From NCBI GenBank assembly GCA_964537285.1, contig CAZHZT010000010.1, forward strand, positions 1-64,000: DNA of 64,000 nt, written 5' to 3'. Origin of the DNA: CAZHZT01 sp964537285. Its GTDB lineage: Bacteria; Bacteroidota; Bacteroidia; Chitinophagales; Saprospiraceae. This document shows positions 34,225 to 44,332 of this stretch, in pieces. The notes under the pieces are model-generated. The model had not been told where the DNA came from and made no database searches. It saw only the letters and a program-made list of their open reading frames with translations. How positions within the stretch are numbered: position 1 is the first letter of the stretch; the number at the start of each line of letters is the position of its first letter. The position numbers were made by a program, and so were the translations under genes.

Positions 34225-34443
34225 TTATTTATATCTATAAATAATCCGGCCTCGAGAAAGATCATAAGGAGACATTTCAACTGCAACCTTATCACCAGGT
34301 AAAATTCGGATGTAGTTCATTCTCATTTTACCTGAAATAGTAGCTACAATTTCGTGCCCGTTCTCTAATCCGACCTTAAACATCGCATTAGAGAGCGCTT
34401 CCTGAATTATTCCATCCTGTTTGATCAGTTCTTGCTTAGCCAT
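34225..34443 (-). CDS. infA: Translation initiation factor IF-1
   Basis: A 72-residue S1-like OB-fold protein that binds the ribosomal A site during initiation. It begins [20 protein letters not shown] and ends [16 protein letters not shown] use 34443 as start; an upstream in-frame ATG at 34473 would add 10 residues and leave no room after the promoter at 34461-34468. Confidence 0.97.
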   Translation of the reverse strand: MAKQELIKQDGIIQEALSNAMFKVGLENGHEIVATISGKMRMNYIRILPGDKVAVEMSPYDLSRGRIIYRYK

Positions 34444-34460
34444 AATTAATTTTGGGTGTG

Positions 34461-34468
34461 CAAAGATA
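34461..34468 (-). promoter_or_regulatory. Bacteroidota-type promoter for infA
   Basis: On the minus strand TATCTTTG matches the -7 consensus TAnnTTTG, 17 bp before the infA start. A TTTC about 20 nt further upstream is an imperfect -33 element (consensus TTTG). It would drive infA, rpmJ, rpsM, rpsK, rpsD, rpoA and rplQ separately from the spc genes. Confidence 0.6.
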
Positions 34469-34557
34469 CACAATTGTTTTATAAAAAAGAAATTTTTTAC
34501 AGTCAGTTGTTAAAAAACGTATTTGCAAAATCCGACCGCCTATCAACAAATGACAAA

Positions 34558-34590
34558 CACTTTACAGGTTTTTTAGAGCCATGTAAAGTG
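34558..34590 (-). terminator. Hairpin between map and infA
   Basis: CACTTTACA and TGTAAAGTG form a perfect 9-bp stem with a 15-nt loop, about 80 bp after the map stop codon and before the infA promoter. Together they suggest the spc and alpha parts are partly separate transcription units. There is only a short T-rich stretch after it. Confidence 0.4.
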
Positions 34591-34668
34591 CTTATGGAGC
34601 CACTTACAGATGAGCATTAAAGGTCAGCATAACATTAGCTTCTACTCTACTAGACTTGCTTTGTAGAT

Positions 34669-35496
34669 TTAAGCATGTGCCAGGCTTCCCACTCCTTGAA
34701 CAGAGGAATTCGACCGAATTGCTTCCTCAACTATTTCGTGGTTGGATAGAATGTCAGCTTTTTTAGAACGGACAACAATTGTGTGTTCGTAATGAGCTGA
34801 TGGCGTTCTATCTTTTGAAATAACCGTCCAGCCATCTTTAGCTGTTTTCACTTCTTTTTTACCAAGATTAACCATCGGTTCAATAGCAATCACCAAGCCA
34901 TCTTTAAGCATCATACCCTTTCCGCGCTTACCATAATTCGGCACTTCAGGAGCTTCGTGTAACTCCTTTCCAATACCATGCCCCACTAACTCTCTCACTA
35001 CTCCGTACTTATTAGTTCGCTCACAGTATTCTTGTACCGCAAAACTAATATCACCCAGGCGTTTCCCGACAACTGCTTGATCAATAGCCTTATATAAAGA
35101 TTGGTTGGTAACGACCAACAGATCTAGAACTTTCTCGTCTACTTCTCCGAGCGCAAATGTGTAGGCGGCATCTCCAAAGAAATTGTTCATGTAAACACCG
35201 CAATCAACAGATACAATATCCCCGTCGCGAAACTCTTGTTTAGATGGAATACCATGAACTACTTGTTCGTTCACAGATACACATAAAGTAGCCGGGAACC
35301 CTCTGTACCCCTTAAAAGCAGGTATTGCGCCATGATCGCGAATCAGTTCTTCCGCTTCTTTATCTATTTCTACGGCTGAGACCCCGGGGCCTATTTTACT
35401 TCCTACATGAGCCAGCACCTTGCAAACAAGCAAGCAGCTCTGTCTTATAAATTCAACCTCTTCGTCTGTTTTGTAATAAATCTTGCCTTTACTCAC
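34669..35496 (-). CDS. map: Methionine aminopeptidase, type I
   Basis: Removes the N-terminal methionine from new proteins. A 275-residue pita-bread metalloenzyme. The metal ligands are in SVDCGVYMNNFFGDAAYTF (two Asp), ELVGHGIGKELHEAP (His), IAIEPMV (Glu) and the last Glu in ARTPSAHYEHTIVV, here as KDRTPSAHYEHTIVV. It lies between secY and infA as in many Bacteroidota. A C-terminal extension of about 15 residues is not part of the core. Confidence 0.97.
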   Translation of the reverse strand: MSKGKIYYKTDEEVEFIRQSCLLVCKVLAHVGSKIGPGVSAVEIDKEAEELIRDHGAIPAFKGYRGFPATLCVSVNEQVVHGIPSKQEFRDGDIVSVDCGVYMNNFFGDAAYTFALGEVDEKVLDLLVVTNQSLYKAIDQAVVGKRLGDISFAVQEYCERTNKYGVVRELVGHGIGKELHEAPEVPNYGKRGKGMMLKDGLVIAIEPMVNLGKKEVKTAKDGWTVISKDRTPSAHYEHTIVVRSKKADILSNHEIVEEAIRSNSSVQGVGSLAHA

Positions 35497-35581
35497 TTTA
35501 AAAAGATATGTGTGTTTTCAAATAAAAAGTCCAGATTCTATTAGTCAAACTGAAGAAGAAGCTAAATAGTTTAAAATTTAA

Positions 35582-36949
35582 TTACATTGAGGCTCCAATG
35601 CCTTGCATACCACCACTTCGTCCCTTAATTTTTCCGGATTTCACCAAGCCATCATAGCGACGCATCAATAAATGACTTTCAATTTGCTGTAATGTATCAA
35701 GAACAACAGCTACAAGGATCAGCAAAGAAGTTCCGCCAAAGAACAGGGCGAAAGCATAATTTACTCCGAAAGCAGCTACAATGGCTGGTAATATAGCAAT
35801 AATGCCAAGGAAAATTGACCCCGGCAAAGTGATACGTGTTGTGACTGTATCAATGAAATCTGCTGTATTCTTACCAGGTTTAACTCCGGGAATAAAAGCA
35901 TTCTGGCGCTTCAAATAATCAGCATATTGCTGAGGATTCACTAATAGCGCCGTATATACATACGTAAAGATAACAACTAAGAAGAAATATACGACATTAT
36001 AAGGCCCTGAGAAAGGATCATTGAACGTGCCTAAAACACCACCTGAAGCGGCACTGTCAGCCCCTGAAACAAATTGCATAGCAGTAGCCGGTAAAAACAT
36101 CAAGGCTTGAGCAAAGATAATTGGCATCACCCCTGATGCGTTAACCCTTAAAGGTATATAATCTCTTGCCCCAGACATTGGAATTTGTGCATTCCCTCTT
36201 CCCACCATTCGCTTAGCAAATTGAATAGGAATTTTCCGCACTCCTTGTACGATCATCACTGTTGCCATCACTACAAAGAACAATGCAGCAATTTCCGCCA
36301 CGAACAAGAACAAGTTGTTCTGAACCTGAATTTGAAGTTCTGATATAAATGCAATAGGCAATGTAGCAATGATACCTACAGTGATCAATAAAGAAACACC
36401 ATTTCCTATGCCCTTATCTGTAATACGCTCACCTAACCACATGGCAAAGACAGTTCCGGTAGACAAGATGATAATATTAGAAAACCAGAATATACCCGCA
36501 GGAATAGAAGGATCTACAGCTCCCATACTCTTAATGTAGGTCAAATATCCACCGCCCTGAACCAAGGTAATCACAACTGTAAGAAGACGGGTAATCTGAT
36601 TGATCTTTTTACGTCCGGACTCCCCTTCTCTCTGTTGCAAACGTTGAAAATAAGGAACTGCAAAACCTAAGAGCTGAATGATGATGGAAGCGGTGATGTA
36701 AGGCATGATTCCAAGGGCAAAAATAGCTGCTTGGTTGAAAGCACCACCGGTAAAAATATTGATCAGACCAAGTAAATCTCCCGCACCTGCTGAGCTAGCA
36801 TTTTGTTGAAGCACGTTAGGCATTACACCAGGTAGTACCACAAAAGATCCGAATCGATAAACCAAAAGCATACCGAGTGTAAACAGTATGCGATTGCGTA
36901 GTTCTTTAATCTTGTAGATGTTCTTGAGAGTCTCAATAAATTTTTTCAT
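35582..36949 (-). CDS. secY: Protein translocase subunit SecY
   Basis: The channel of the Sec translocon, 455 residues and ten membrane helices. It begins with KELRNRILFTLGMLLVYRFGSFVVLPGV and contains the plug and helix 2b region with GGAFNQAAIFALGIMPYITASIIIQLL, then the cytoplasmic loop with LTRLL-type residues (ITRLLTVVITLVQGGGYL). It lies 10 bp after rplO. Confidence 0.98.
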   Translation of the reverse strand: MKKFIETLKNIYKIKELRNRILFTLGMLLVYRFGSFVVLPGVMPNVLQQNASSAGAGDLLGLINIFTGGAFNQAAIFALGIMPYITASIIIQLLGFAVPYFQRLQQREGESGRKKINQITRLLTVVITLVQGGGYLTYIKSMGAVDPSIPAGIFWFSNIIILSTGTVFAMWLGERITDKGIGNGVSLLITVGIIATLPIAFISELQIQVQNNLFLFVAEIAALFFVVMATVMIVQGVRKIPIQFAKRMVGRGNAQIPMSGARDYIPLRVNASGVMPIIFAQALMFLPATAMQFVSGADSAASGGVLGTFNDPFSGPYNVVYFFLVVIFTYVYTALLVNPQQYADYLKRQNAFIPGVKPGKNTADFIDTVTTRITLPGSIFLGIIAILPAIVAAFGVNYAFALFFGGTSLLILVAVVLDTLQQIESHLLMRRYDGLVKSGKIKGRSGGMQGIGASM

Positions 36950-36959
36950 TCGTATTTCT

Positions 36960-37427
36960 TTATGCTTGGTTTGTGGTTCCTCCGGCAGCTTCGATAGCTT
37001 GGCGTGCAGAACTGGAATAAGCGTGAGCTGTTACATTCAGCTTTACTGAAATTTCACCAGCTCCTAGTATCTTGACACGATCTTTCTTGTTAATGATATT
37101 CTTCTCGATCAACACTTCCGGGTTGATGGTATCGAGTTGATATTTTGCAGCAATGGCTTGAAGACGTTCAACATTAAAAGGAACGTAAGAAACGCGATTC
37201 GGATTTTTGAATCCTCTCTTTGGTACACGCATTTGTAAAGGCATCTGACCGCCTTCGAAGTTACGCTTTTTAGAAAAACCTCTACGAGACTTTTGTCCCT
37301 TATGACCTCTGGTTGCTGTTCCGCCGGTTCCTGCACCAGCACCTCTTCCCACTCTTTTGTTGGATTTAACAGAGCCCGGAGCCGGTTTCAGATGATGCAT
37401 TTTCAACCCTTCATTATTCTTTTCCAT
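36960..37427 (-). CDS. rplO: 50S ribosomal protein L15
   Basis: Large-subunit assembly protein. The typical glycine- and basic-rich N-terminus (KRVGRGAGAGTGGTATRGHKG) is followed by RRGFSKKRNFEGGQMPLQMRVPKRGF. The coding length is 155 residues from 37427; a second methionine at 37400 (MHHLKPAPGS) gives 146 residues and fits the usual L15 beginning better, so the true start is uncertain. Confidence 0.95.
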   Translation of the reverse strand: MEKNNEGLKMHHLKPAPGSVKSNKRVGRGAGAGTGGTATRGHKGQKSRRGFSKKRNFEGGQMPLQMRVPKRGFKNPNRVSYVPFNVERLQAIAAKYQLDTINPEVLIEKNIINKKDRVKILGAGEISVKLNVTAHAYSSSARQAIEAAGGTTNQA

Positions 37428-37521
37428 GCTGAGTATTATTTAATGACTCTATTTATACGATTGTTATGAAACGACCATCTCGACAGTCTTAATTTCGTAT
37501 AAACGAATCAGAGACAATATT

Positions 37522-37704
37522 TTAAGATGCTGATTCCACTTTTACAAGATGATCCACTTTAGCGATCATGCCCAGTATTTGCGGAGTAGCGTTATGTTCA
37601 ACTGAATGATTAATTTTTTTCAGACCAAGTGCTTGCACCGTTGCTTTCTGACGCTTATTACACCCGATAGTACTTCTAACTTGAATAACCTTTATCTTTT
37701 CCAT
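37522..37704 (-). CDS. rpmD: 50S ribosomal protein L30
   Basis: A 60-residue protein starting MEKIKVIQVRSTIGCNKRQKA and ending with MIAKVDHLVKVESAS. I choose 37704; a methionine two codons upstream (37710) is equally possible, and a far upstream in-frame start at 37749 would overlap rpsE by 11 bp and add residues not found in L30. Confidence 0.94.
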   Translation of the reverse strand: MEKIKVIQVRSTIGCNKRQKATVQALGLKKINHSVEHNATPQILGMIAKVDHLVKVESAS

Positions 37705-37738
37705 TTTCATAAATGCTTTCGAATCCAAATTGGATGGA

Positions 37739-38260
37739 TTAACAACCATTAAATACCTTTTCCATGCTTATACTTCGCTGCTTAGCTATAGTCATCGGGC
37801 TTCTAAGTTTTGCCAGAGCATCGACAGTAGCTTTTACCACATTATGGGGGTTAGAAGATCCCATAGACTTTGCCAGTACGTTATGGACCCCAGCTATTTC
37901 AAGCACTGCACGCATAGAGCCACCTGCGATTACACCTGTACCATCTGCAGCTGGTTTGAGAAGTACTTTACCAGCTCCGAACTTCCCTTTTTGTTCATGA
38001 GGGATTGTACCCTTGTAAAGAGGTACCCGGATTAAATTTTTCTTGGCATCATCAACGGCCTTAGAGATTGCCTCGGATACATCTCTTGCCTTACCTAAGC
38101 CATGACCTACAGCTCCGTTTCCGTCGCCTACCACTACAATTGCAGCGAAACTAAAAGTACGCCCCCCCTTAGTCACCTTGGCAACCCGATTAAGGTTTAC
38201 AAGTTTTTCCTTCAACTCTGTTTCCGTAGGCTTTACTCTGGATTGTTCGTTCTTTGCCAT
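37739..38260 (-). CDS. rpsE: 30S ribosomal protein S5
   Basis: Small-subunit protein for decoding accuracy, 173 residues. The double-stranded RNA-binding N-terminal domain holds [30 protein letters not shown], and the second domain has [32 protein letters not shown]. Spectinomycin-resistance mutations in other species map to the N-terminal loop; the loop here looks wild type (KVTKGGRTF). Confidence 0.98.
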   Translation of the reverse strand: MAKNEQSRVKPTETELKEKLVNLNRVAKVTKGGRTFSFAAIVVVGDGNGAVGHGLGKARDVSEAISKAVDDAKKNLIRVPLYKGTIPHEQKGKFGAGKVLLKPAADGTGVIAGGSMRAVLEIAGVHNVLAKSMGSSNPHNVVKATVDALAKLRSPMTIAKQRSISMEKVFNGC

Positions 38261-38285
38261 TATATTATTATTCTATTATTCAAGA

Positions 38286-38639
38286 TTAGAATTGTAAACC
38301 ACCTTCTCTTGCGCCCTCTGCCAAAGATTTTACTCTTCCGTGGAACAAGTATCCGCCTCTGTCAAATACAATTTGGTTTATATTATTTGACAATGCTTTT
38401 TGTGCAATCAATTTACCGACAGCCTTAGCCTGATCGGTCTTGGTGACTCCTTTAGGTACACCATCTTCGTGAGAAGAAGCTGCAACCAGCGTCACACCGT
38501 TTCTATCGTCAATGATTTGGCCGTAAATGGCTTTGTTACTTCTATATATTGCAAGGCGTGGAACCTCTGGAGTTCCCTGAACTTTCTTGCGAATTCGATA
38601 ATGAATACGACGCCTTCTATCTGATTTCTTTAATTTCAT
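38286..38639 (-). CDS. rplR: 50S ribosomal protein L18
   Basis: 5S rRNA-binding protein, 117 residues. It begins [45 protein letters not shown] and ends [26 protein letters not shown]. It lies 42 bp after rplF and 25 bp before rpsE. Confidence 0.98.
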   Translation of the reverse strand: MKLKKSDRRRRIHYRIRKKVQGTPEVPRLAIYRSNKAIYGQIIDDRNGVTLVAASSHEDGVPKGVTKTDQAKAVGKLIAQKALSNNINQIVFDRGGYLFHGRVKSLAEGAREGGLQF

Positions 38640-38681
38640 GATCCTCTTACTTTTACAACAAAAACTATGATAAAAAACCTC

Positions 38682-39239
38682 TTATTTACCAGCGGTTTTA
38701 CCTTCTTTACGACGAATGTTCTCACCAAGGAAGCGAATACCTTTCCCTTTATAAGGTTCTGGTTTACGGAATGCGCGAATCTTTGCAGCCACTTGCCCTA
38801 TGAGTTGTTTATCATGACTTTCCAGGCGAACTATAGGGTTCTTACCTTTTTCCATCTTCGTTTCGACCTTGACTTCATCAGGGATGTAGAACATTACAGG
38901 GTGAGAGTAACCAATAGTCAACTCCAACAACTGTTTAGTATTAGAAGCTCTGTAACCGACCCCAACAAGTTCTAGTTCCTTCACAAAACCTTTTGACACC
39001 CCTTCAACCATGTTACTGATCAAGGAGCGGTACAAACCATGCATAGATCTGTGACGCTTCTGATTGGTTGGACGGGTAACTTCCAGGGCATTATCCTCAA
39101 TCTTTATAGAGATATCCGGATCAACCTGTTGCATCAATTCCCCTTTGGGGCCTTTGACCTTCACCACATTACTCTTATCATCGATTTTGATCTCTACTCC
39201 AGCGGGTATAGATATGGGCGCTTTTCCGATCCTTGACAT
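38682..39239 (-). CDS. rplF: 50S ribosomal protein L6
   Basis: Large-subunit protein near the factor-binding site, 185 residues, with two similar domains. It starts MSRIGKAPISIPAGVEIKI and has the conserved C-terminal RKPEPYKGKGIRFLGENIRRKEGKTAGK. Normal length and position between rpsH and rplR. Confidence 0.98.
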   Translation of the reverse strand: MSRIGKAPISIPAGVEIKIDDKSNVVKVKGPKGELMQQVDPDISIKIEDNALEVTRPTNQKRHRSMHGLYRSLISNMVEGVSKGFVKELELVGVGYRASNTKQLLELTIGYSHPVMFYIPDEVKVETKMEKGKNPIVRLESHDKQLIGQVAAKIRAFRKPEPYKGKGIRFLGENIRRKEGKTAGK

Positions 39240-39287
39240 GACAATAGAATTATTAGAAATTAATAAAACTCAAAAAAATAGAAACTA

Positions 39288-39692
39288 CTATGATACGTAG
39301 CACATCACTTCTCCTCCAACGTGTTCACGTCTGGCCTGCTTATCAGTCATCACGCCTCTGGAAGTGGAGATAATAGCGATTCCCAGGCCGTTGATCACAC
39401 GAGGCAATTCATTTGCTTTAACGAATTTTCTCAAGCCCGACTTACTTACGCGTCTCAGTTCTCGAATTACTGGTCGTTTCGTATCAGCATCGTACTTGAG
39501 AGCGATTTTGATAATTCCCTGAGGCCCGGTTTCATCTTCAAATTTATATTTTAGAATATAACCGTGATCATAGAGAATCTTTGTAATACTTTTCTTAACA
39601 TTAGAAGCCGGAATATCCACGACTTTGTGGCCTGCCAACTGAGCGTTTCGTATACGCGTTAAATAATCGGCAATTGGATCTGTTACTATCAT
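39288..39692 (-). CDS. rpsH: 30S ribosomal protein S8
   Basis: Central-domain 16S rRNA-binding protein, 134 residues from the chosen start ([18 protein letters not shown]), ending with [23 protein letters not shown]. An upstream start at 39734 would add 14 residues not found in S8 proteins. In E. coli S8 represses the spc operon by binding mRNA near rplE; I cannot identify an equivalent site. Confidence 0.97.
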   Translation of the reverse strand: MIVTDPIADYLTRIRNAQLAGHKVVDIPASNVKKSITKILYDHGYILKYKFEDETGPQGIIKIALKYDADTKRPVIRELRRVSKSGLRKFVKANELPRVINGLGIAIISTSRGVMTDKQARREHVGGEVMCYVS

Positions 39693-39740
39693 TATATATG
39701 ACTTTAATCTAGGCTCTACCTCTACAATTATCAAATAAGA

Positions 39741-40010
39741 TTACCAACTAGCTTTAGTCACTCCAGGTATTTTACCATCGAGAGCCATTTCTCTGAAGGT
39801 TACCCTGTTGATTCCGAAATGGCGCATATAACCTTTTGGTCGGCCCGTCAGTTTACATCGATTGTGCAGACGAACAGGCGAGCTATTACGAGGCAGTTTA
39901 TCCAATTCATCGTAATTACCCTCTTCTTTAAGTCTTTTACGCAACTCGGCATATTTAGCAACTAATCTTTCTCTTTTCTTATCTCTAGCTATTAGTGATT
40001 TTCTTGCCAT
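39741..40010 (-). CDS. rpsN: 30S ribosomal protein S14 (zinc-free form)
   Basis: An 89-residue S14 of the long, zinc-independent type: the CxxC pairs of the short form are absent and a helical insert ([31 protein letters not shown]) is present. The end reads [30 protein letters not shown]. Together with the zinc-free L36 it suggests a ribosome with a reduced need for zinc. Confidence 0.97.
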   Translation of the reverse strand: MARKSLIARDKKRERLVAKYAELRKRLKEEGNYDELDKLPRNSSPVRLHNRCKLTGRPKGYMRHFGINRVTFREMALDGKIPGVTKASW

Positions 40011-40044
40011 GATTATTTATACTTGTACTTGCAAAATTTTCGAA

Positions 40045-40608
40045 TTATACTGGCTGATTCTGATTTTTGAACGGCATTCCAAGCCCTTTCAACAATTGTA
40101 GAGCCTCTGCGTCCGTATTAGCACTAGTAACAAAAGTTATGTGCATACCGGTGATTTTATTGATTGCGTCGAGGTCAATCTCAGGGAATACAATTTGCTC
40201 AGTGATACCCATAGAGTAATTTCCTCTTCCATCAAAGCTCTTGTCATTGATTCCACGGAAGTCACGTACACGAGGAAGCGCAACAGAAATCAGTCGATCC
40301 ATAAACTCCCACATATGCACTCCCCGAAGAGTAACACGGACGCCTATTGTCATTCCTTCTCTAAGTTTGAAGTTAGAGATTGACTTCTTCGCCCTGGTAG
40401 GAACCGCCTTTTGACCTGTGATGGTACTAATTTCATTCAAGGAATTCTCGATCAGCTTTTTATCGCTCGTAGCATCCCCGATTCCCTGGTTAACACAGAT
40501 CTTCTGTAATTTAGGCACCTGCATGATAGAAGAGTATTGAAACTTTTCTAACAGCTGAGGAACTACATCTTTCTTATATTTGACCTTAAGTCTTGGTTGA
40601 TAATCCAT
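40045..40608 (-). CDS. rplE: 50S ribosomal protein L5
   Basis: 5S rRNA-binding protein that contacts the P-site tRNA and S13, 187 residues. Conserved blocks are [25 protein letters not shown] and [21 protein letters not shown]. The start codon overlaps the stop codon of rplX by one base (TAATG on the minus strand), which implies translational coupling. Confidence 0.98.
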   Translation of the reverse strand: MDYQPRLKVKYKKDVVPQLLEKFQYSSIMQVPKLQKICVNQGIGDATSDKKLIENSLNEISTITGQKAVPTRAKKSISNFKLREGMTIGVRVTLRGVHMWEFMDRLISVALPRVRDFRGINDKSFDGRGNYSMGITEQIVFPEIDLDAINKITGMHITFVTSANTDAEALQLLKGLGMPFKNQNQPV

Positions 40609-40955
40609 TAGTTAATAATTTCTCCAGACTTTTTAGAATATCTTACTAGTTTACCGTCTACTCTTTTACGACCGATGCGTGTAGGCTCTCCAGATTGAGG
40701 ATCGATAAGCATAAGCTTTGAAACATGGATAGGAGCTGGCATATCCACAATTCCTCCCGGGTTATTTTCGGTAGGGCGACGGTGTTTCTTCACGATGTTC
40801 ACATCTTCCACAATAGCACGTTGCTTTTTCGGAAAGATTTCAAGCACTTCTCCCTCTACGCCTTTAAAATCACCAGAGATTACCTGTACGCGATCCCCTT
40901 TCTTCACATGCAATTTAGGAGCGTAGCGATCTTTATTTTTAATATTTTTAGCCAT
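40608..40955 (-). CDS. rplX: 50S ribosomal protein L24
   Basis: Assembly-initiator protein of the large subunit, 115 residues with a KOW motif ([40 protein letters not shown]). It lies 42 bp after rplN and overlaps rplE by one base. Confidence 0.97.
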   Translation of the reverse strand: MAKNIKNKDRYAPKLHVKKGDRVQVISGDFKGVEGEVLEIFPKKQRAIVEDVNIVKKHRRPTENNPGGIVDMPAPIHVSKLMLIDPQSGEPTRIGRKRVDGKLVRYSKKSGEIIN

Positions 40956-40997
40956 TTCGTCAAATCTTTTATTCCAAGAGGAAAATCAAAGTATAAA

Positions 40998-41363
40998 TTA
41001 AAGTACTTCGGGAGCGAGTGAAACAATACGCATATAGTCTCTGTCGCGTAATTCACGAGCAACCGGGCCGAAAATCCGCGTACCGCGTGGTTCATCGGCA
41101 TTATTAAGAAGTACTACGGCATTATCATCGAACCGGATGTAAGATCCGTCTTTACGTCTGATTTCTTTTTTGGTGCGAACCACAACCGCTTTAGAAACAG
41201 AACCTTTTTTGATTCCTCCCGGGGAGGTATCTTTTACACTTACCACAATTGTATCTCCAATCGAAGCATAACGTCTTTTGGAACCACCTAACACCCGGAT
41301 GCAAAGTACTTCTTTTGCTCCGCTGTTATCGGCAACTTTCAATCTGGATTCCTGCTGTATCAT
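40998..41363 (-). CDS. rplN: 50S ribosomal protein L14
   Basis: Large-subunit protein at the interface of the subunits, 121 residues: [27 protein letters not shown] at the start and [20 protein letters not shown] at the end. A 134-bp gap separates it from rpsQ; I see only a weak possible hairpin there. Confidence 0.98.
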   Translation of the reverse strand: MIQQESRLKVADNSGAKEVLCIRVLGGSKRRYASIGDTIVVSVKDTSPGGIKKGSVSKAVVVRTKKEIRRKDGSYIRFDDNAVVLLNNADEPRGTRIFGPVARELRDRDYMRIVSLAPEVL

Positions 41364-41497
41364 GGCAACAAATTATTTATAGAAGTTGTGATTCGTTTTA
41401 AAAGAGTTAGTGATAACCATATGAACAAACCCGAAGGTTTTCATGATACCAGTCTCCTTATACGTTATCTCAACTTGGTTATTTATCTGAATTGAGA

Positions 41498-41755
41498 TTA
41501 TTTTGCTCTTTCAAGAATTTCTAACAGGGTCCAGCGCTTTCGCTTACTCAAAGGTCTGGATTCCTGGATGCGCACGGTATCGCCCACGCGGCAATCATTA
41601 TTTTCATCGTGTGCAACGAACTTTTTACTTTTCATTACGAATTTACCGTAGATAGGGTGACGCAACCTCCGTTCCACCAGAATTGTAATCGATTTTTGCA
41701 TTTTATCGCTTACTACTACCCCTATTCTTGTTTTTCTCAAGCTATTTTCTGACAT
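41498..41755 (-). CDS. rpsQ: 30S ribosomal protein S17
   Basis: An 85-residue OB-fold 16S rRNA-binding protein. It starts [25 protein letters not shown] and has the conserved [40 protein letters not shown] block. It lies 7 bp after rpmC. Confidence 0.97.
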   Translation of the reverse strand: MSENSLRKTRIGVVVSDKMQKSITILVERRLRHPIYGKFVMKSKKFVAHDENNDCRVGDTVRIQESRPLSKRKRWTLLEILERAK

Positions 41756-41762
41756 AGGACGA

Positions 41763-42035
41763 CTACTTTACTTTTTTTTGACGGCTTCTTCTTTTTCTGA
41801 TTTTCGAACGATTGCTTATTTCCTCCTCAGAAAGCTCAGCGACTTCCCGACGGCGGATCTCTGTTTTCAATCTTGCGATATCTCTACGTACCTCCCTCAA
41901 GGTCATGGGATTATCCAAACCTTTAACTACGTGATCGAATCTGATCTTTTGATATTGAGCTTCTATCTCAGCCAGTTCATTGTTTAATTCCTCGACACTA
42001 AACTCTTGAAGCTCAGTAAACTTTTTAGTTGCCAT
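41763..42035 (-). CDS. rpmC: 50S ribosomal protein L29 with C-terminal extension
   Basis: A two-helix protein at the peptide exit site, 90 residues from the chosen start [21 protein letters not shown]. The core ends near [13 protein letters not shown] (about residue 67); a further 23 residues (ending [13 protein letters not shown]) make it longer than the usual 63-70. The upstream start at 42062 would add nine hydrophobic residues not typical of L29. Confidence 0.95.
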   Translation of the reverse strand: MATKKFTELQEFSVEELNNELAEIEAQYQKIRFDHVVKGLDNPMTLREVRRDIARLKTEIRRREVAELSEEEISNRSKIRKRRSRQKKVK

Positions 42036-42133
42036 TACCAGATTGGTTATGTATAAAATCAATAAATGATACGAACTAGTTATTTTTAAGCGCAGTGCGC
42101 TACTTTAACTGTACAGTTCTATTTTAGCTCGAA

Positions 42134-42556
42134 CTATTCCTCTACGTAATCCGGACGAACCACTGTTTTGGTTAAAACAGGTAGTTTCTGAGCTGCTAAT
42201 CGAAGTGCTTCGAAAGCGACTTCTTTAGGAACTCCATCCATTTCAAAAAGGATCCGGCCCGGTTTAACCTGGGCTACCCAATGATCCAGTGCCCCTTTAC
42301 CTTTACCCATACGTACCTCAAGAGGCTTGGCGGTAATAGGTTTATCAGGGAAGATGCGAATCCACACAGTTCCTTCCCTTTTCATGTAACGGGTCATGGC
42401 GATACGAGCCGATTCAATTTGGCGGTTAGTGATCCGGCCTTGCCCCATTGACTTTAAGCCGAAAGAACCGAATGAGATTTTACTGCCTTTATAAGCAAGT
42501 CCTTTATTTCGACCTTTTTGCTGCTTTCTGTATTTTGTTCTTTTCGGTTGTAACAT
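42134..42556 (-). CDS. rplP: 50S ribosomal protein L16
   Basis: Protein of the A-site region and 5S rRNA, 140 residues: [50 protein letters not shown] and [25 protein letters not shown]. It is 78 bp downstream of rpsC with a possible internal promoter in the gap. Confidence 0.98.
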   Translation of the reverse strand: MLQPKRTKYRKQQKGRNKGLAYKGSKISFGSFGLKSMGQGRITNRQIESARIAMTRYMKREGTVWIRIFPDKPITAKPLEVRMGKGKGALDHWVAQVKPGRILFEMDGVPKEVAFEALRLAAQKLPVLTKTVVRPDYVEE

Positions 42557-42606
42557 GATTTTGAACTTTATATCTTAGCATTCCTCCCCCTTTCAGAAAA
42601 GTTCGG

Positions 42607-42614
42607 CAAAGATA
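42607..42614 (-). promoter_or_regulatory. Possible internal promoter before rplP
   Basis: On the minus strand TATCTTTG in the rpsC-rplP gap matches the -7 consensus TAnnTTTG, but I find no TTTG at -33. It would drive rplP and the genes after it if used. Confidence 0.3.
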
Positions 42615-42634
42615 GTACATTTTATGCAATAATT

Positions 42635-43372
42635 CTAGCCTCTTCTTTGATTTCTTCCACCACCACGGCGGCGACCACCTCTTCCATCACCTCCACGATC
42701 TCCTTTTTGCTTTCTTCCAGTTCCCAAATTAGGAGATAGATCTCTTTTACCTAGGACTTCACCTTTGAAAACCCATACTTTCACACCAATTTTTCCGTAG
42801 ATCGTATTAGCCTCTACCAATGCATAGTCAATATCTGCACGGAAAGTGTGTAATGGGATACGCCCCTGCTTAAATTCCTCAGAACGAGCCATTTCCGCAC
42901 CGTTCAATCGCCCGGAGATACGCACTTTGATTCCTTCAGCACCAGCTCTCACAGAAGATTGAATAGCCATTTTAATAGCTCTTCTATAGTTTATCCTTGC
43001 TTCAATTTGCTTTGCGATTGACTCCCCGACGATATTAGCATCTAATTCAGGCTTGCGAATTTCGATGATATTAATCTGAACATCTTTTCCAGTCAATTTT
43101 TTAAGCTCTTCCCGAATTCGATCCACTTCCTGCCCTCCTTTACCAATGATAATTCCGGGTCTGGAGGTACTGATCGTTACGGTGATACGCTTTAGAGTTC
43201 TTTCGATAATGATTCTAGCGATACCACCTTTGCGAATCCTCGCCTTGAGATATTGGCGAATATTTTCATCTTCGACTACCTTCTGAGCATAATCTTGCCC
43301 TCCATACCAGTTAGAGTCCCATCCTCGGATGAGTCCTAAGCGATTACCAATTGGATTAGTTTTTTGCCCCAT
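42635..43372 (-). CDS. rpsC: 30S ribosomal protein S3
   Basis: mRNA-entry-channel protein of 245 residues. The KH domain holds [28 protein letters not shown] and the C-terminal domain [28 protein letters not shown]. The last 30 residues are a Gly/Arg-rich tail ([22 protein letters not shown] region), often seen in the phylum. Confidence 0.98.
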   Translation of the reverse strand: MGQKTNPIGNRLGLIRGWDSNWYGGQDYAQKVVEDENIRQYLKARIRKGGIARIIIERTLKRITVTISTSRPGIIIGKGGQEVDRIREELKKLTGKDVQINIIEIRKPELDANIVGESIAKQIEARINYRRAIKMAIQSSVRAGAEGIKVRISGRLNGAEMARSEEFKQGRIPLHTFRADIDYALVEANTIYGKIGVKVWVFKGEVLGKRDLSPNLGTGRKQKGDRGGDGRGGRRRGGGRNQRRG

Positions 43373-43424
43373 AAAATTGAATAACTATTGACGATTAAAA
43401 TTTTTAATTTTTTCGGGAGTTCCT

Positions 43425-43820
43425 TTATTCTTCTTCCGCGATTAAAGCATCGCTGCTTATCTCATCATCAAGTGGAACACGATTTTCAACGACCAGAGTA
43501 ACATGATTGCTGTGTTTGCGAATTCTGTGGGCACGTCCATGAGGAGCCGGGCGAAAACGCTTAAGCATTGCTCCCTGATCCACAAAAGCAGTCTTTACGA
43601 CGAGGTCGTAATCATCAGCATTCGCTCCCATGTCCAGTTTGTACTCCCAGTTAGCAACGGCTGATAATAATAATTTCTCCAGCCAGATAGCGGCTTCTTT
43701 TTTTGTATACCGAAGGATATCCAGTGCCTCTTCTACTTTTTTCCCTCTGATATTATCCACCACTAGTCTCATTTTACGAGCAGACATTGGGCAGTTTTTC
43801 AATTTTGCTACAGCTTCCAT
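43425..43820 (-). CDS. rplV: 50S ribosomal protein L22
   Basis: Exit-tunnel protein of 131 residues. It starts MEAVAKLKNCPMSARKMRLVVDNIRGKKVEEALDIL and has the beta-hairpin end GAMLKRFRPAPHGRAHRIRKHSNHVTLVV. An acidic tail (DDEISSDALIAEEE) follows. No deletion is visible in the macrolide-related loop. Confidence 0.98.
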   Translation of the reverse strand: MEAVAKLKNCPMSARKMRLVVDNIRGKKVEEALDILRYTKKEAAIWLEKLLLSAVANWEYKLDMGANADDYDLVVKTAFVDQGAMLKRFRPAPHGRAHRIRKHSNHVTLVVENRVPLDDEISSDALIAEEE

Positions 43821-43870
43821 CTTGCGTATGATTTTATCGAAAGGCTATTAGATAGCCAACCGATTTAGAA

Positions 43871-44140
43871 TTATTTTTTACGATTACCTGAGTGGCCTCT
43901 AAATGAGCGCGTTGGTGAAAATTCTCCCAACTTATGGCCTACCATATTTTCAGTGACAAAAACCGGAACGAAAGTCTTACCGTTGTGAACGGCGATCGTT
44001 TCACCTACCATGTCAGGAATGATCATGGAGGCACGAGACCAAGTCTTAATCACTGTTTTTCTCTTGGAATCCTTAGATTTTTCCAACTTCTTTAACAACT
44101 TATGGAATACGTAAGGACCTTTTTTTATTGATCGAGCCAT
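43871..44140 (-). CDS. rpsS: 30S ribosomal protein S19
   Basis: Head protein of the small subunit, 89 residues from [21 protein letters not shown] to [15 protein letters not shown]. The upstream in-frame ATG at 44206 would add 22 hydrophobic residues and is rejected. A 192-bp gap separates it from rplB, with no clear signal that I can name. Confidence 0.97.
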   Translation of the reverse strand: MARSIKKGPYVFHKLLKKLEKSKDSKRKTVIKTWSRASMIIPDMVGETIAVHNGKTFVPVFVTENMVGHKLGEFSPTRSFRGHSGNRKK

Positions 44141-44332
44141 CTTTAAATTAAAATATTGACTATAAAAAAGTATTAAATCATTGTAAGTTGTAATGTACTT
44201 ACCCAAGTGTTTGAACTCCTAAAATTTTCCAAATTTTGCCAGCTTTCTGAGACAGTCTGCTTCTTTACTCTTCGGTCGAGTAGCTAAGCTTATACTTCTT
44301 ATAAAACCTGCTAGAAATTAGAATTTCAAGCA

